From Blastomonas natatoria (GTDB lineage Bacteria > Pseudomonadota > Alphaproteobacteria > Sphingomonadales > Sphingomonadaceae): DNA of 64,000 nt. A program made the position numbers and the translations under genes. Location: assembly GCF_003201955.1 (NCBI RefSeq), contig NZ_QJJM01000008.1, positions 62,001-126,000 of the forward strand, read 5' to 3'. The notes beneath the pieces were generated by a model. That model was given only the letters and a program-made list of their open reading frames with translations, was not told where the DNA came from and ran no database searches. This document shows, one piece after another, positions 42,488 to 53,233 of the stretch; the stretch's first letter is position 1; each line of letters starts with the position of its first letter.

Positions 42488-42853
42488 GTGTCCGATCCCT
42501 TTTTCGACACGAACATCCTGATCGACTGGTTGAAGGACCGAGCGCCAGCCATTTCGGAGCTGTCGCGTTATCGCCATCACCGGATCAGCAGGATCGTCTG
42601 GACCGAAGTGCTTGCTGGCGAACCGCTGGAAAAGCGCGATACCGTTCGTCACCTTCTGTCGCCGTTCGACGTGGTCGAAATCGACCAGCGCATCGCCTCG
42701 GCCGCAGCCGATATCCGCTTTCGCACCAGGATGAAGCTGATGGACGCCTATATCCTGGCCACCGCGCAGGTGAACGGGGCGATCCTGATTACACGAAATA
42801 CCAAGGATTTTCCGGCAGAGATGCCGGGCATCCGCGTTCCCTATCTGCTTTGA
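42488..42853 (+). CDS. vapC: PIN-domain ribonuclease toxin
   Basis: The 121-residue PIN protein starts with GTG and reads FFDTNILIDWL (first catalytic Asp), a VWTEVLAGE Glu, a KLMDAYILATA Asp helix and TRNTKDF Asp at the end. VapC toxins cleave tRNA or rRNA when not bound by VapB. It ends 14 bp before glmS, so the pair is inserted in the glmU-glmS interval. Confidence 0.88.
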   Translation: MSDPFFDTNILIDWLKDRAPAISELSRYRHHRISRIVWTEVLAGEPLEKRDTVRHLLSPFDVVEIDQRIASAAADIRFRTRMKLMDAYILATAQVNGAILITRNTKDFPAEMPGIRVPYLL

Positions 42854-42867
42854 AAGGCCCCCCGTAA

Positions 42868-44691
<1,824 letters not shown>

Positions 44692-44706
44692 CGCGCAGGC
44701 GCGCCG

Positions 44707-46233
44707 TCAGGCCACCGCCTTAACCGCGCAGGCCAGCGCGTCACCCTTTTCATCGGCCAGGGCTGCTTCGCGCAGTTCGGCAATACGCTGCGCGGCGCCA
44801 GGCTTTCCGGCGAGCGAACGCGCGGCTTCCATCAGGGTCGCGAAATTGGTGCAACTGCGCTCCCAGGTGTCCGAATAGCCCTTGAGCACGCCTTGGCAGC
44901 GGATGATTTCGGTCGCGGCGGCCAGGTCGGTGCGGGCCACCTCGATCGCCAGCGCCAGCCAGTCAGCAATCCGTTGCTGCTCATGCCCCCATCGTAGCGT
45001 CGATCGCCGGAAGCGCCGCATTCCTGCGAGCGCGCGCAACAGCACGAACCAGCGCAATCTGGTCGTCTCGACCAGCCGGCCACGGCGGAACAGCGGTGAA
45101 AGGCGGCGTTGCAGGCCGGGACTGGCCAGCACGCGCCTGCCCAGCGCTGTCGGCATGATCTCGCACAGTTCCTGCAGCCGTGGATGCATATATTCAGTGA
45201 CGCTGTAGATATCGGCGCTGCCGGGCCGTATCTCCTGCTCGACACGGGCCACGCGCGTGGCGCGCACCTTCAGATCGGCGACGCGGATGATGTCCTCATA
45301 CGCCATCCACAGGGCAAGATGCCGGGCGGTCTCGCTGGTCAGCGTCCATCCATGCTCCGCATCGTCCAGGGCGGCCATCGTCTCGAGCCGGTCCAGATAG
45401 AGTTCGGCCAGCGCACGGTCCTGATAGTCCATCAGCCGGCGCACCCCTTCCAGCGCCATCGCATGGGCGGGCGCCGGCAGGCGATCCGTGATGCGCTGAT
45501 GCAGCGCGCGGCCTGCGGCCGTGGTCGGTCCGCTTGCAGGCTGTATTTCCGGGGCGCTGGCGGCGAGGCCCTGGGCTTGGCTCTCGCCCAGGGCAAAGCC
45601 TGCAAGGTTGCTCGGCACTGCCTTGCCGCCGCGACGGATGGTGGCCTCGAATGCTTCGCGAGGGAAAGGCAATGCCTGGCTGCCTGCCAGCGCGCCGAGC
45701 ATGATCGCGCTGATCACGCTGCCAGCCTCGCCTGCGGCCTGGGCCATGTCGAACCCGATGAAGCGCTTCGCCCGCCGTTCTGCAGCGTCCAGAATGCGCT
45801 GGCTGGCGGCGCGGCCATCGCCGAGCATCGATTTTTCGGAAATGGCATAGACGCGATGGGTCGAGCCGATCAGTGTCGTCCGGTCCTCGCTGACGAACCC
45901 GCGAAGGATGGCGCGGCCTGCTTCCATCAGTTCGGATGCGATGACGATATCGACATCACCCGGCACGGGCATTTGCGCCAGCACGGGTTCGGGCCGGTTC
46001 TGGCCGGGTGCGTTGCGGGGCACCATTTCGACATAATAGATGGTCGATCCGGTGCGCTGTGCGACGCCGGGCACCGATGTGCCCTGGGCGACATAGCCCT
46101 GCTCCTCGGCCATGGTGACGATCCAGTCGGCCAGCACGCCGCCGCCTTCGCCGCCGAGCGCGAGGATAGCGATGGTGATCCGCCCGCGCTCATCGGGAAG
46201 GCTGCTTGCGGCAAGGGGGTTGTGCGTTGCCAT
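44707..46233 (-). CDS. iorB: Indolepyruvate oxidoreductase beta-type subunit with long C-terminal domain
   Basis: The 508-residue protein begins with the gamma/beta-type oxidoreductase fold: ALGGEGGGVLADWIVTMA, then TSVPGVAQRTGSTIYYVEM. About 200 residues are expected for IorB; here roughly 300 more helical residues follow (RRLMDYQDRALAELYLDRLE, RHLALWMAYEDIIRV). It would work with the TPP subunit encoded just upstream to decarboxylate arylpyruvates to aryl-CoA. ATG at 46233 lies three bases after the iorA stop. The long C-terminal part is not assigned a function. Confidence 0.8.
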   Translation of the reverse strand: MATHNPLAASSLPDERGRITIAILALGGEGGGVLADWIVTMAEEQGYVAQGTSVPGVAQRTGSTIYYVEMVPRNAPGQNRPEPVLAQMPVPGDVDIVIASELMEAGRAILRGFVSEDRTTLIGSTHRVYAISEKSMLGDGRAASQRILDAAERRAKRFIGFDMAQAAGEAGSVISAIMLGALAGSQALPFPREAFEATIRRGGKAVPSNLAGFALGESQAQGLAASAPEIQPASGPTTAAGRALHQRITDRLPAPAHAMALEGVRRLMDYQDRALAELYLDRLETMAALDDAEHGWTLTSETARHLALWMAYEDIIRVADLKVRATRVARVEQEIRPGSADIYSVTEYMHPRLQELCEIMPTALGRRVLASPGLQRRLSPLFRRGRLVETTRLRWFVLLRALAGMRRFRRSTLRWGHEQQRIADWLALAIEVARTDLAAATEIIRCQGVLKGYSDTWERSCTNFATLMEAARSLAGKPGAAQRIAELREAALADEKGDALACAVKAVA

Positions 46234-46235
46234 GG

Positions 46236-48362
46236 TCAGAATGCCCTTGCTGCGAGTGCGCGCGCGTGGCGCTGCTGGAACCAGCCGATGACGCGCCGCC
46301 GGAACGATGTGCGCAGGCGTTCCCAGCGCGTGGGATGGGTGACCACGCGCACCTTGTAGAAGGATGGGCACAGGATCGCCGCATGGGCCACTTCACCGCA
46401 ATTGCCGCAGCCGACACAGCTGTTGTCGATATGCGTCACGGGGTGGCTGCGCAGCGGATCGGGATTGGGACGGATGCTGAGCGACGGGCATCCCGATAGG
46501 CGGATGCATGCGTGGTCGCCGGTGCAGGTATCGGGGTCGACGCCGAAGCGTTCGCGTTCGACACGCTTGCCCTCGCGCACCGCCTGGGCCATCAGCGGCT
46601 TGATCCGGCGCTGGCGGTTGAGCATGCATTCGGACTGGGCGACAATCAGTTTCGGGCCCGTTTCCGGACTGGTCAGCGCCTCCTTGAGCGTATCGCGCAT
46701 GCGGGCGACGTCATAGGTGCGGGTCAGCGTCCGCGCCCAGGTGATGCCCAGGCCCCGCGCCGCCTTTTCGATGGGATTGTTGGTTCGGCGCGTTGCATTC
46801 TCCGCACGGGAGGAGAGAATGTCCTGGCCCCCGGTTGCCGCGGAATAGCCGTTGTCGACGACGATGGTCACGGTATCGTCCTGGTTGAATACCGCACTGC
46901 CGATGCCCGACGTCAGGCCATTGTGCCAGAATCCGCCATCACCCATCATCGCGACCGCGCGCTTGCCTTCGGGCTTGAAGGCGGATGCACCCGCCGTGCC
47001 CAGACCATAGCCCATGGTGGTGTTGCCGATATGAAAGGGCGGCAGGATCGAGAACAGATGGCAGCCGATATCGGCCGAGACGTGCAATTCGCCCAGTTCG
47101 CGCTGTACCAGCTTCATCGCCGAAAAGATCGGTCGCTCGGGGCAGCCGGTGCAAAAGCCTGCGGGGCGCGGTGGCACGGTCGTGGCCAGGTCCGGCTCTG
47201 GCGCAACCGACACCATCTGCGTGGGCGCGCGTTCGGGAGCGTGGATGCGCAGGAACGCCGCCAGCCCGTCGCGCAGCACTGTGCCCGAATATTCGCCGGC
47301 GCGCGGCAGGATGTCCTTGCCGATGATGCGGGTGTTCAGATCCGCCCGGCGCATCAGCGTGTTGAGTTCATGCTCGATGAATTCGGGCTGACCTTCCTCG
47401 ACGACCAGCACCGCGTCCTTGCCTGCACAGAACCGGGTGATCTCTTCCGGGATCAGCGGATAGGTGACGTTGAGGCAATAGACCGGGATCCGTGTCGCCC
47501 CGTGAACATCCGACAGACCCGCCATTTCCAGTGCGCGATTGAGCGTGTTGAACAGCCCGCCCTGGACGATGATGCCGATGCGGTCCTGCTCCGGCCCGAA
47601 ATGTTCGTTAAGCCGGCGTTCGGCGATGAACTTGAGCGCAGCGGGCCAGCGGTGCTCGACCTTTTCGATCTCGTGCACGAAATTGGCTGGCGGCAGGACA
47701 ATGCGGTTGACGTCGCGGCGAGGGCTGGCAGCGGCTTCCCCCACCGTCATCGCCGGCCTCTTGTTCTCGCGGGCGACGAACTGGCCGGTCATGTGGCAGC
47801 TGCGCACCCGCAGTTCGAGCATCACCGGGGTCTGCGACGCCTCGGACAGGTCGAAGCCTGCTTCCACCATGTCGACGATGGTCGGCAGATGCGGCCGCGG
47901 ATCGAGCAGCCACATCTGCGATTTCATGGCAAAGGCGTGCGTCCGCTCCTGCATGATCGAGGAGCCTTCGCCGTAATCCTCGCCGATGATGATCAGCGCA
48001 CCACCGGTAACCCCGCCGCTGGCCAGATTGGAAAGCGCGTCCGAAGCGACGTTGGTGCCGACCACCGACTTCCACGCAACGGCACCGCGCAGCGGATAAT
48101 TGACCGATGCGGCCAGCATGGCACCTGCCGCCGCTTCGCTGGCGTTCGATTCAAAATGGACGCCCAGTTCGCGCAGCAGCGGATCGGCATCGGCGAACAC
48201 GTCCATCAAATGGCTGATGGGGGAACCCTGATAGCCGCCGACATAGGCAACGCCCGCCTGAAGCAGCGCCTTGGTGACGGCGAGGATGCCTTCGCCGCTG
48301 AACACTGCGCCTTCGCCCAGACGCAATTGCTCGACTTCCTTCTTGAACGAACGCTCGGCCAT
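46236..48362 (-). CDS. iorA: Indolepyruvate oxidoreductase alpha-type (TPP, iron-sulfur) subunit
   Basis: The 708-residue protein has an N-terminal pyruvate-oxidoreductase domain (GGYQGSPISHLMDVF, FESNASEAAAGAMLAAS), a middle domain, the TPP motif MGDGGFWHNGLTSG, CTGCPERPIF, and a C-terminal ferredoxin-like region with Cys pattern CTGDHACIRLSGC and CVGCGNCGEV. It would take arylpyruvates (from Trp, Phe, Tyr) to aryl-acetyl-CoA with low-potential electron release. ATG at 48362 follows the cyclase stop by 4 bp. A ferredoxin-linked activity in an apparently aerobic organism is notable. Confidence 0.83.
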   Translation of the reverse strand: MAERSFKKEVEQLRLGEGAVFSGEGILAVTKALLQAGVAYVGGYQGSPISHLMDVFADADPLLRELGVHFESNASEAAAGAMLAASVNYPLRGAVAWKSVVGTNVASDALSNLASGGVTGGALIIIGEDYGEGSSIMQERTHAFAMKSQMWLLDPRPHLPTIVDMVEAGFDLSEASQTPVMLELRVRSCHMTGQFVARENKRPAMTVGEAAASPRRDVNRIVLPPANFVHEIEKVEHRWPAALKFIAERRLNEHFGPEQDRIGIIVQGGLFNTLNRALEMAGLSDVHGATRIPVYCLNVTYPLIPEEITRFCAGKDAVLVVEEGQPEFIEHELNTLMRRADLNTRIIGKDILPRAGEYSGTVLRDGLAAFLRIHAPERAPTQMVSVAPEPDLATTVPPRPAGFCTGCPERPIFSAMKLVQRELGELHVSADIGCHLFSILPPFHIGNTTMGYGLGTAGASAFKPEGKRAVAMMGDGGFWHNGLTSGIGSAVFNQDDTVTIVVDNGYSAATGGQDILSSRAENATRRTNNPIEKAARGLGITWARTLTRTYDVARMRDTLKEALTSPETGPKLIVAQSECMLNRQRRIKPLMAQAVREGKRVERERFGVDPDTCTGDHACIRLSGCPSLSIRPNPDPLRSHPVTHIDNSCVGCGNCGEVAHAAILCPSFYKVRVVTHPTRWERLRTSFRRRVIGWFQQRHARALAARAF

Positions 48363-48366
48363 CGTG

Positions 48367-49146
48367 TCAGTCCGCCACGAGCGCCAGCACGCGCAGCGGA
48401 CTGCCCGAACCGCCCTCGATCTTGAGCGGCGCCGCAACGATCACGACACCGGTCGGTGGCAGCTGGTCGAGATTGGTCAGGCACTGCAGGCCATAGCGAC
48501 CGGCTCCATGGAACAGGGTATGGGCCGGATAGGCAGGATCCAGCAGATGCGCCTGTCCGGCATCGGTGCCGATGGTCTCCACACCCAGGCCATGCGCCTG
48601 ACGATCATCGACCAGAAACCGGACGGCTTCCGCCGATGGTCCCGGCGTGTGCGCTCCATCCTCGCGGCGGTTGGTATAGGCATCGGTATCGCGCTTCGAC
48701 CAGTCGGTCCGCAGCATCACCCAACTGCGGGGCGGAATGCGGCCATGCTCGGCTTCGAAGGCCTCGATATCGGCGACGGTCAGCAGATAATCGGCATCGG
48801 CGGCACATTGCGCGGAAATGTCGATCACCACGGCGGGTGCGATGAAATCGGCTGGGGGCACGGCGTCGACCGTGTTGTCGGCGAGATCCTTGCCCGTCAC
48901 CCAGTGCACCGGTGCATCGAAATGCGTTCCGGTATGCTCACCCACGGTGAAGTTGTTCCAGTACCAGGCTACGCCGCGATCGTCATAGCGGGAGATTTCC
49001 TGGCGGCTGAAGCCAGCAGTCTGACCGAATTCGGGTGGCAGCACCAGCAGCGGCGTGTCTTCCGACAGAGTCTGCGTGAGATCGATCGTCCGGATGGTGC
49101 CAGCGGCGATCGCCGAGGCAAACTGTTCGAGAAGCGTGCTGGACAT
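48367..49146 (-). CDS. Cyclase family protein (kynurenine formamidase-like)
   Basis: The 259-residue protein has the family metal motif HTGTHFDAPVHW, early RTIDLTQTLSEDTPL, a RSWVMLRTDWSKRDTDAY strand and a C-terminal GAGRYGLQCLTNL. Such enzymes hydrolyse small amides, e.g. N-formylkynurenine in tryptophan degradation. The neighbour iorA/iorB pair also fits aromatic amino-acid breakdown. First gene of the three-gene run; ATG at 49146, divergent from the MarR regulator. Confidence 0.82.
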   Translation of the reverse strand: MSSTLLEQFASAIAAGTIRTIDLTQTLSEDTPLLVLPPEFGQTAGFSRQEISRYDDRGVAWYWNNFTVGEHTGTHFDAPVHWVTGKDLADNTVDAVPPADFIAPAVVIDISAQCAADADYLLTVADIEAFEAEHGRIPPRSWVMLRTDWSKRDTDAYTNRREDGAHTPGPSAEAVRFLVDDRQAHGLGVETIGTDAGQAHLLDPAYPAHTLFHGAGRYGLQCLTNLDQLPPTGVVIVAAPLKIEGGSGSPLRVLALVAD

Positions 49147-49200
49147 GCCCTTCCTTTCAGGCTGGAGCGGGAGACGAATCGAAAGCTGCCTGAAAAAACG

Positions 49201-49210
49201 TGCATATGCA
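49201..49210. promoter_or_regulatory. Candidate MarR operator TGCATATGCA
   Basis: A perfect 10-bp palindrome lies between the divergent cyclase and MarR genes, followed by AT-rich sequence (ACTAATATTG). Divergent regulator placement and the size of the site fit a MarR dimer site. Confidence 0.45.
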
Positions 49211-49253
49211 ACTAATATTGCGCGATGCGTTGCCGAGCCGATCGGTTGGCCTT

Positions 49254-49748
49254 ATGCGGCTGGACATGGACAGCACCGACAATCGCATCCTGGGCGATCC
49301 GGGGACGCCCGCCTTCCAGTTGGAGCGCTACCCTTTCTTTCAGCTCAACCGTCTGGTCAGCCGGTATAATGCGGTGATCGAGACGCATCTGCGCGCGATC
49401 GGGATCGATATTCCGAGCTGGCGGGTGCTGATGATCCTGGGCGAACGCAGCCCGCGCGGCGTGCGCGACATTGCCGACGCGGCCGTCATCCCGCTTTCCA
49501 CCATGACCCGGATCATCCAGCGCATGGCGCAGGCGGGTCTCGTTTTCTCCCGCCCGAGCGCAGCCGACGGCAGGGTGACCGAGGTGCTGCTGGCTCAGGC
49601 GGGCGAGGACAAGCTGGTGCAGGCGCGAAAGGCGACCTCACCGGTCTATCATCAGGTGATCCGGGGCCTGTCCGAAGCGGATTTCAACACGCTGCTGGTG
49701 CTGCTCGGCCAGTTGCACGGCAATCTCGTGGACGAGCCTGAGGCGTAA
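49254..49748 (+). CDS. MarR family regulator
   Basis: The 164-residue regulator has the MarR winged helix-turn-helix: IPSWRVLMILGERSPRGVRD, IADAAVIPLSTMTRIIQRMA, then QAGLVFSRPSAADGRVTEVL, between N- and C-terminal dimer helices. It probably controls the divergent cyclase-iorA-iorB run. Start ATG at 49254 or 49266; an earlier in-frame start at 49200 would overlap the candidate operator and is not favoured. Confidence 0.83.
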   Translation: MRLDMDSTDNRILGDPGTPAFQLERYPFFQLNRLVSRYNAVIETHLRAIGIDIPSWRVLMILGERSPRGVRDIADAAVIPLSTMTRIIQRMAQAGLVFSRPSAADGRVTEVLLAQAGEDKLVQARKATSPVYHQVIRGLSEADFNTLLVLLGQLHGNLVDEPEA

Positions 49749-49778
49749 GGCGCCGCCGCCGCATGGTCGGCAAGTGCC

Positions 49779-50687
49779 CTAGCGGCTGGTCGTTGCCGCC
49801 CAGCGGGCCATGCCTGATTCGAATGCGGTCAGCAGACGGCGCGGCGCGCTTTCCAGTTGTCGCCCGATGCGGGTGATCAGGCTGACGGTCACCGTTTCGA
49901 TGGTCTCGTCGAACGGAATGGCGACCAGCCTGCCATCGGCAATTTCGGGCCGCGCGGAAAACTCCGGCAGAACCGTCGTGACGCTTCCGGAAGCGGCGAG
50001 ATCGCGCATTGCCTGGATCGAATTGATGACGATCACCGGCTCCAGAAACAGCCGCTGCCGCGCCTCGGCCGTCCGCATCAGCTGGCGGATCAGGAACTCT
50101 TCGGGCCCCAGGCATATGGGATGCTCGACCAGATCGGCGAGCGAGACCCGGGTCTTGTCGGCGAGCGGATGCCCCGGAGCGACCATCACGCGCAGCGGTT
50201 CGTTCACCGATATGCGAACGCGGATATTCGGCTCGGCCGGCGTATACAGCACCAGGCCGAAATGCGCCTCGTCGGCCAGCACGCTGCGCACGATCGCGGT
50301 GGAAGAGGTCACCGTGCTGAGCACCTGCACCTGCGGATGCTCGAGGTGGAAGCGATCGATCAGCTGGTTGAAGAACGGACCCAGAAAACCCTCGCCGACA
50401 CCAAGGCTGACGGTACCGGTTCGCGCCTCGCGCAGCTCCTCCATGCGCATCGCCAGCGACTCGCGATTGGCCATCAGCGAGCGATAATGCTCGATGGCCA
50501 GCTCACCTGCCTGGGTGAGCTGGATCGTGCGGCGACCCCGCTCGAACAGCGGCATGCCATATTCCTGCTCGAGCTGGGCGACCTGGCGACTGATCGACGA
50601 GGCGGCAATCCCCAGGCGATCGCCAGCGGCGCGCATCGAACCGGCCTGCACGGTCTCATAAAGGTAGCGCAGAGCTATATCGGACAT
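49779..50687 (-). CDS. LysR family regulator
   Basis: The 302-residue protein has the LysR N-terminal helix-turn-helix (ALRYLYETVQAGSMRAAGDR, LGIAASSISRQVAQLEQEYG, MPLFERGRRTIQLTQAG) and the two-lobed effector domain. ATG at 50687 has GGAGGTG five bases upstream; another ATG at 50699 includes that ribosome site and is less likely. It is divergent from the DHDPS-family operon and likely controls it. Confidence 0.88.
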   Translation of the reverse strand: MSDIALRYLYETVQAGSMRAAGDRLGIAASSISRQVAQLEQEYGMPLFERGRRTIQLTQAGELAIEHYRSLMANRESLAMRMEELREARTGTVSLGVGEGFLGPFFNQLIDRFHLEHPQVQVLSTVTSSTAIVRSVLADEAHFGLVLYTPAEPNIRVRISVNEPLRVMVAPGHPLADKTRVSLADLVEHPICLGPEEFLIRQLMRTAEARQRLFLEPVIVINSIQAMRDLAASGSVTTVLPEFSARPEIADGRLVAIPFDETIETVTVSLITRIGRQLESAPRRLLTAFESGMARWAATTSR

Positions 50688-50735
50688 GGACACCTCCATA
50701 CGGGTCGCGCGTATAACAGGGCTTGTCGCTTAGTG

Positions 50736-50750
50736 TTGCCTATTACGCAA
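50736..50750. promoter_or_regulatory. Candidate LysR-type binding site
   Basis: TTGC-N7-GCAA (TTGCCTATTACGCAA) in the 149-bp gap between the LysR gene and the DHDPS-family operon has the dyad T-N11-A form favoured by LysR regulators. Confidence 0.4.
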
Positions 50751-50836
50751 TGACAATTGGCCTGCGTTGCTATTGATGAAGCACAAGACATCGGCGCAGG
50801 GTGAAATGCTCAATAGTGCAGGGGGAGTTGCCGGAC

Positions 50837-51760
50837 GTGGCAGACAAGCGGTCAAGGGTGAACTGGCGCGGGTATCTGCCCGCCATCGTGACGCCGTTCA
50901 GCGATGACGGTGCGCTCGATCCGCAGCGCCTGGGAACCTATCTCGAATGGCTGCTGGCCGCAGGCATGCACGGTCTGGTGATCGGCGGCACCACGGGCGA
51001 GTGGACCAGCCTTTCGCCTGCCGAGCGGCGCGATCTGTTCTCGATGGTGGGCGCGCAGATGAAGGGGCGGCTGCCCATCATCGCCGGCTGCACCAGCTTC
51101 ACGCCGCACGAGAGCATCGACCTTGCACGTCACGCGCGTGACTGCGGCTTCGATGGCATATTGCTGACCCCGCCGCCTTATGTGCGCCCGTCGGAAGAGG
51201 AACTGTTCCGCTTCTACAAGTCCGTGTCGGATGCCAATGTGCTGCCGGTCTGTGTCTATAACTGGCCGCCCGGTACGGGCATCGACATGCCGCCCGAACT
51301 GCTGGCGCGCATTGCCGTGCTGGACGGCGTAGTGGCGTTGAAGCAGTCCACCGGCAGGCTCGATCTTTTCGTGAAGACCTTCTTCATGTTGCGCGAAACT
51401 GTGCGTATCTTCGGCTTTGCGATGGACGAACATGGACTCACCCTGCTGAACGGCGCCGGCGGCGATGGCACGATGGGGGCGGGCGGCGTTCTGGGCCGTG
51501 ACCAGCCCGATTTCTACAACCATCTCTGGGCCGGAAATCTCGATGCCGCGCGTGCTTGCGGCGCGAAGGACCGGATGATCCTGGACCAGTGGTACACGCC
51601 CGATCTGGTCGGACGGTTCGGGTCCGGTCCTGCGGTGCTGAAGGCCGCATTCGACGTGCTCGGGATGCCGCTGGGCGGCGTGCGCGCGCCGCTGATCGAT
51701 GTCGATGCGCATGGACGCGCTCAGGTCGAAGCCACCCTGCGCCAGATAGGCAAGCTGTGA
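50837..51760 (+). CDS. DHDPS-family aldolase/deaminase
   Basis: The 307-residue TIM-barrel protein has GGTTGEWTSLSPAERRDL, the Tyr region VYNWPPGTGID and the Schiff-base Lys in VVALKQSTG, all typical of the dihydrodipicolinate synthase family. In combination with the downstream three-subunit dehydrogenase it resembles pyrroline-4-hydroxy-2-carboxylate deaminase of hydroxyproline degradation, but other family functions are possible. GTG at 50837 follows GGGGGAG; GTG at 50801 is an alternative. It is first in a four-gene operon. Confidence 0.8.
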   Translation: MADKRSRVNWRGYLPAIVTPFSDDGALDPQRLGTYLEWLLAAGMHGLVIGGTTGEWTSLSPAERRDLFSMVGAQMKGRLPIIAGCTSFTPHESIDLARHARDCGFDGILLTPPPYVRPSEEELFRFYKSVSDANVLPVCVYNWPPGTGIDMPPELLARIAVLDGVVALKQSTGRLDLFVKTFFMLRETVRIFGFAMDEHGLTLLNGAGGDGTMGAGGVLGRDQPDFYNHLWAGNLDAARACGAKDRMILDQWYTPDLVGRFGSGPAVLKAAFDVLGMPLGGVRAPLIDVDAHGRAQVEATLRQIGKL

Positions 51761-51764
51761 GCGG

Positions 51765-52955
51765 ATGAACGCAGTCGATGTTCTCATCGTCGGCGGCGGA
51801 TTGACCGGCTGTGCCACCGCCTGGCACCTCGCCGAACGCGGCGCAAGGGTGCTGCTGATCGAGGCGGGCGAACTCAATGGCGGCGCATCGGGCCAGAATG
51901 CAGGCTCGCTGCATTTTCAGATCGAACGGCGGTTTCTCGAAAACGGCCCTGCTCTTGCCGATCAGGCCAGCCGGGTGCTTGCGCTCAACCGGCTTGCGAT
52001 CGAAGACTGGCGCATCCTCGACCAGCAGTTCGGCCCGGCGATGGAAATCGTGATGCATGGCGGCCTGATGGTCGCGCACAGCGATGCCGAGGTTGCGCTG
52101 CTCGAGCGCAAGGCTGCGCGCGAGGCCGAGTTCGGCGTGCCGACCGAATTGCTCGATGCTACCGGCGTTGCGAAGATCGCACCCTATCTTTCGCCGGACA
52201 TCCGCGCTGCCGCATGGCTGGCAGATGAGGGCCATGCCAACCCGCGCACCATCACCCGATTGCTGGCTGCGCGTGCCATCGAATCCGGGGCGACAGTGCG
52301 CTCGCGCACCCGGCTGGCCGATGTCAGCCGCTCGGCCAGGGGCTTTCACCTGACGCTGGAGAGCGGCGAGGCGCGCGAACAAATCCGTGCAGACCGCGTG
52401 CTGCTCGCCACAGGAGCCGCGACCATGGCGACCGGTGTGCTGTTCAACCTGCACCTTCCGGTCTTCCCCGCAGGCCTGACGATGACCGCGACCGAGCGGA
52501 CCGCACCGATGATCGGCCATCTGGTGCAGCATGTCGGGCGGCGGCTGTCGATGAAACAGACCGAAAGCGGCAATATCCTGATCGGAGGCGGATGGGCGTC
52601 GAAGCTCCAGCGCGGCGCGACCAGCTTCGACCTTTCCTGCCCGGCCACCATCGATCCGGATGCACTCCAGGCCAATTTGCGCGCGGCAGCCGATACGGTG
52701 CCCGGCGTTGCCGCGCTCAACATCATCCGCAGCTGGACCGGAATCGTCGCATTGACTGCGGATCAGCTGCCGCTCGTCGGCGCGGTGAGCCGTGCGCCTG
52801 GCCTCTATGTCGCGGCAGGCGGATCGGGCTTCACGCTGGGGCCGACCTTCGCGCGATTGCTTGCTGCCGAAATGGCGGGCGAGCGCGACGGCGACAGCGG
52901 CCTTGCCCTGTTCAGTCCCGATCGGTTCGATCATCTCAACGGGTTCATGGGATGA
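51765..52955 (+). CDS. DadA-like FAD amino-acid dehydrogenase subunit
   Basis: The 396-residue protein has the dinucleotide fold VDVLIVGGGLTGCATAWHLA with GGASGQNAGSL after it, and a C-terminal FAD site VAAGGSGFTLGPTFARLLA. It is the D-amino-acid oxidase-like subunit of heterotrimers such as D-hydroxyproline dehydrogenase, HCN synthase or octopine oxidase. Gap of 4 bp to the upstream gene and ATGA overlap with the next one. Confidence 0.85.
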   Translation: MNAVDVLIVGGGLTGCATAWHLAERGARVLLIEAGELNGGASGQNAGSLHFQIERRFLENGPALADQASRVLALNRLAIEDWRILDQQFGPAMEIVMHGGLMVAHSDAEVALLERKAAREAEFGVPTELLDATGVAKIAPYLSPDIRAAAWLADEGHANPRTITRLLAARAIESGATVRSRTRLADVSRSARGFHLTLESGEAREQIRADRVLLATGAATMATGVLFNLHLPVFPAGLTMTATERTAPMIGHLVQHVGRRLSMKQTESGNILIGGGWASKLQRGATSFDLSCPATIDPDALQANLRAAADTVPGVAALNIIRSWTGIVALTADQLPLVGAVSRAPGLYVAAGGSGFTLGPTFARLLAAEMAGERDGDSGLALFSPDRFDHLNGFMG

Positions 52956-53233
52956 GCCGCCGCGTCGCATCGCAGCATCCCGGGCCGATCCTGATCCTCG
53001 TGGATGGCGCGGAGGTTATCGCCTTGCCCGGCGAGATGCTCGCCTCGGCGCTGCTCGCGGCGGACAAGCCGGTATTCCGCAACGACCTGGAAGGAAAGGC
53101 GCGCGGCATGTTCTGCAACATGGGGACCTGCGGCGAATGCTTCGTCACGGTAGAGGTGCCGGGGCGACCGGCAAGGCGGCTGCGGGCCTGCCTCATTCCG
53201 GTCGAGCCTGGCATGAAGGTGCAGCGCGGATGA
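52952..53233 (+). CDS. Small 2Fe-2S ferredoxin-like subunit
   Basis: The 93-residue protein carries CNMGTCGEC and a later RRLRACLIPV Cys, the pattern of the small 2Fe-2S subunit found with DadA-like and NAD/FAD subunits. Overlaps both neighbours by ATGA, showing coupled synthesis of the three subunits. Confidence 0.85.
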   Translation: MSRRVASQHPGPILILVDGAEVIALPGEMLASALLAADKPVFRNDLEGKARGMFCNMGTCGECFVTVEVPGRPARRLRACLIPVEPGMKVQRG

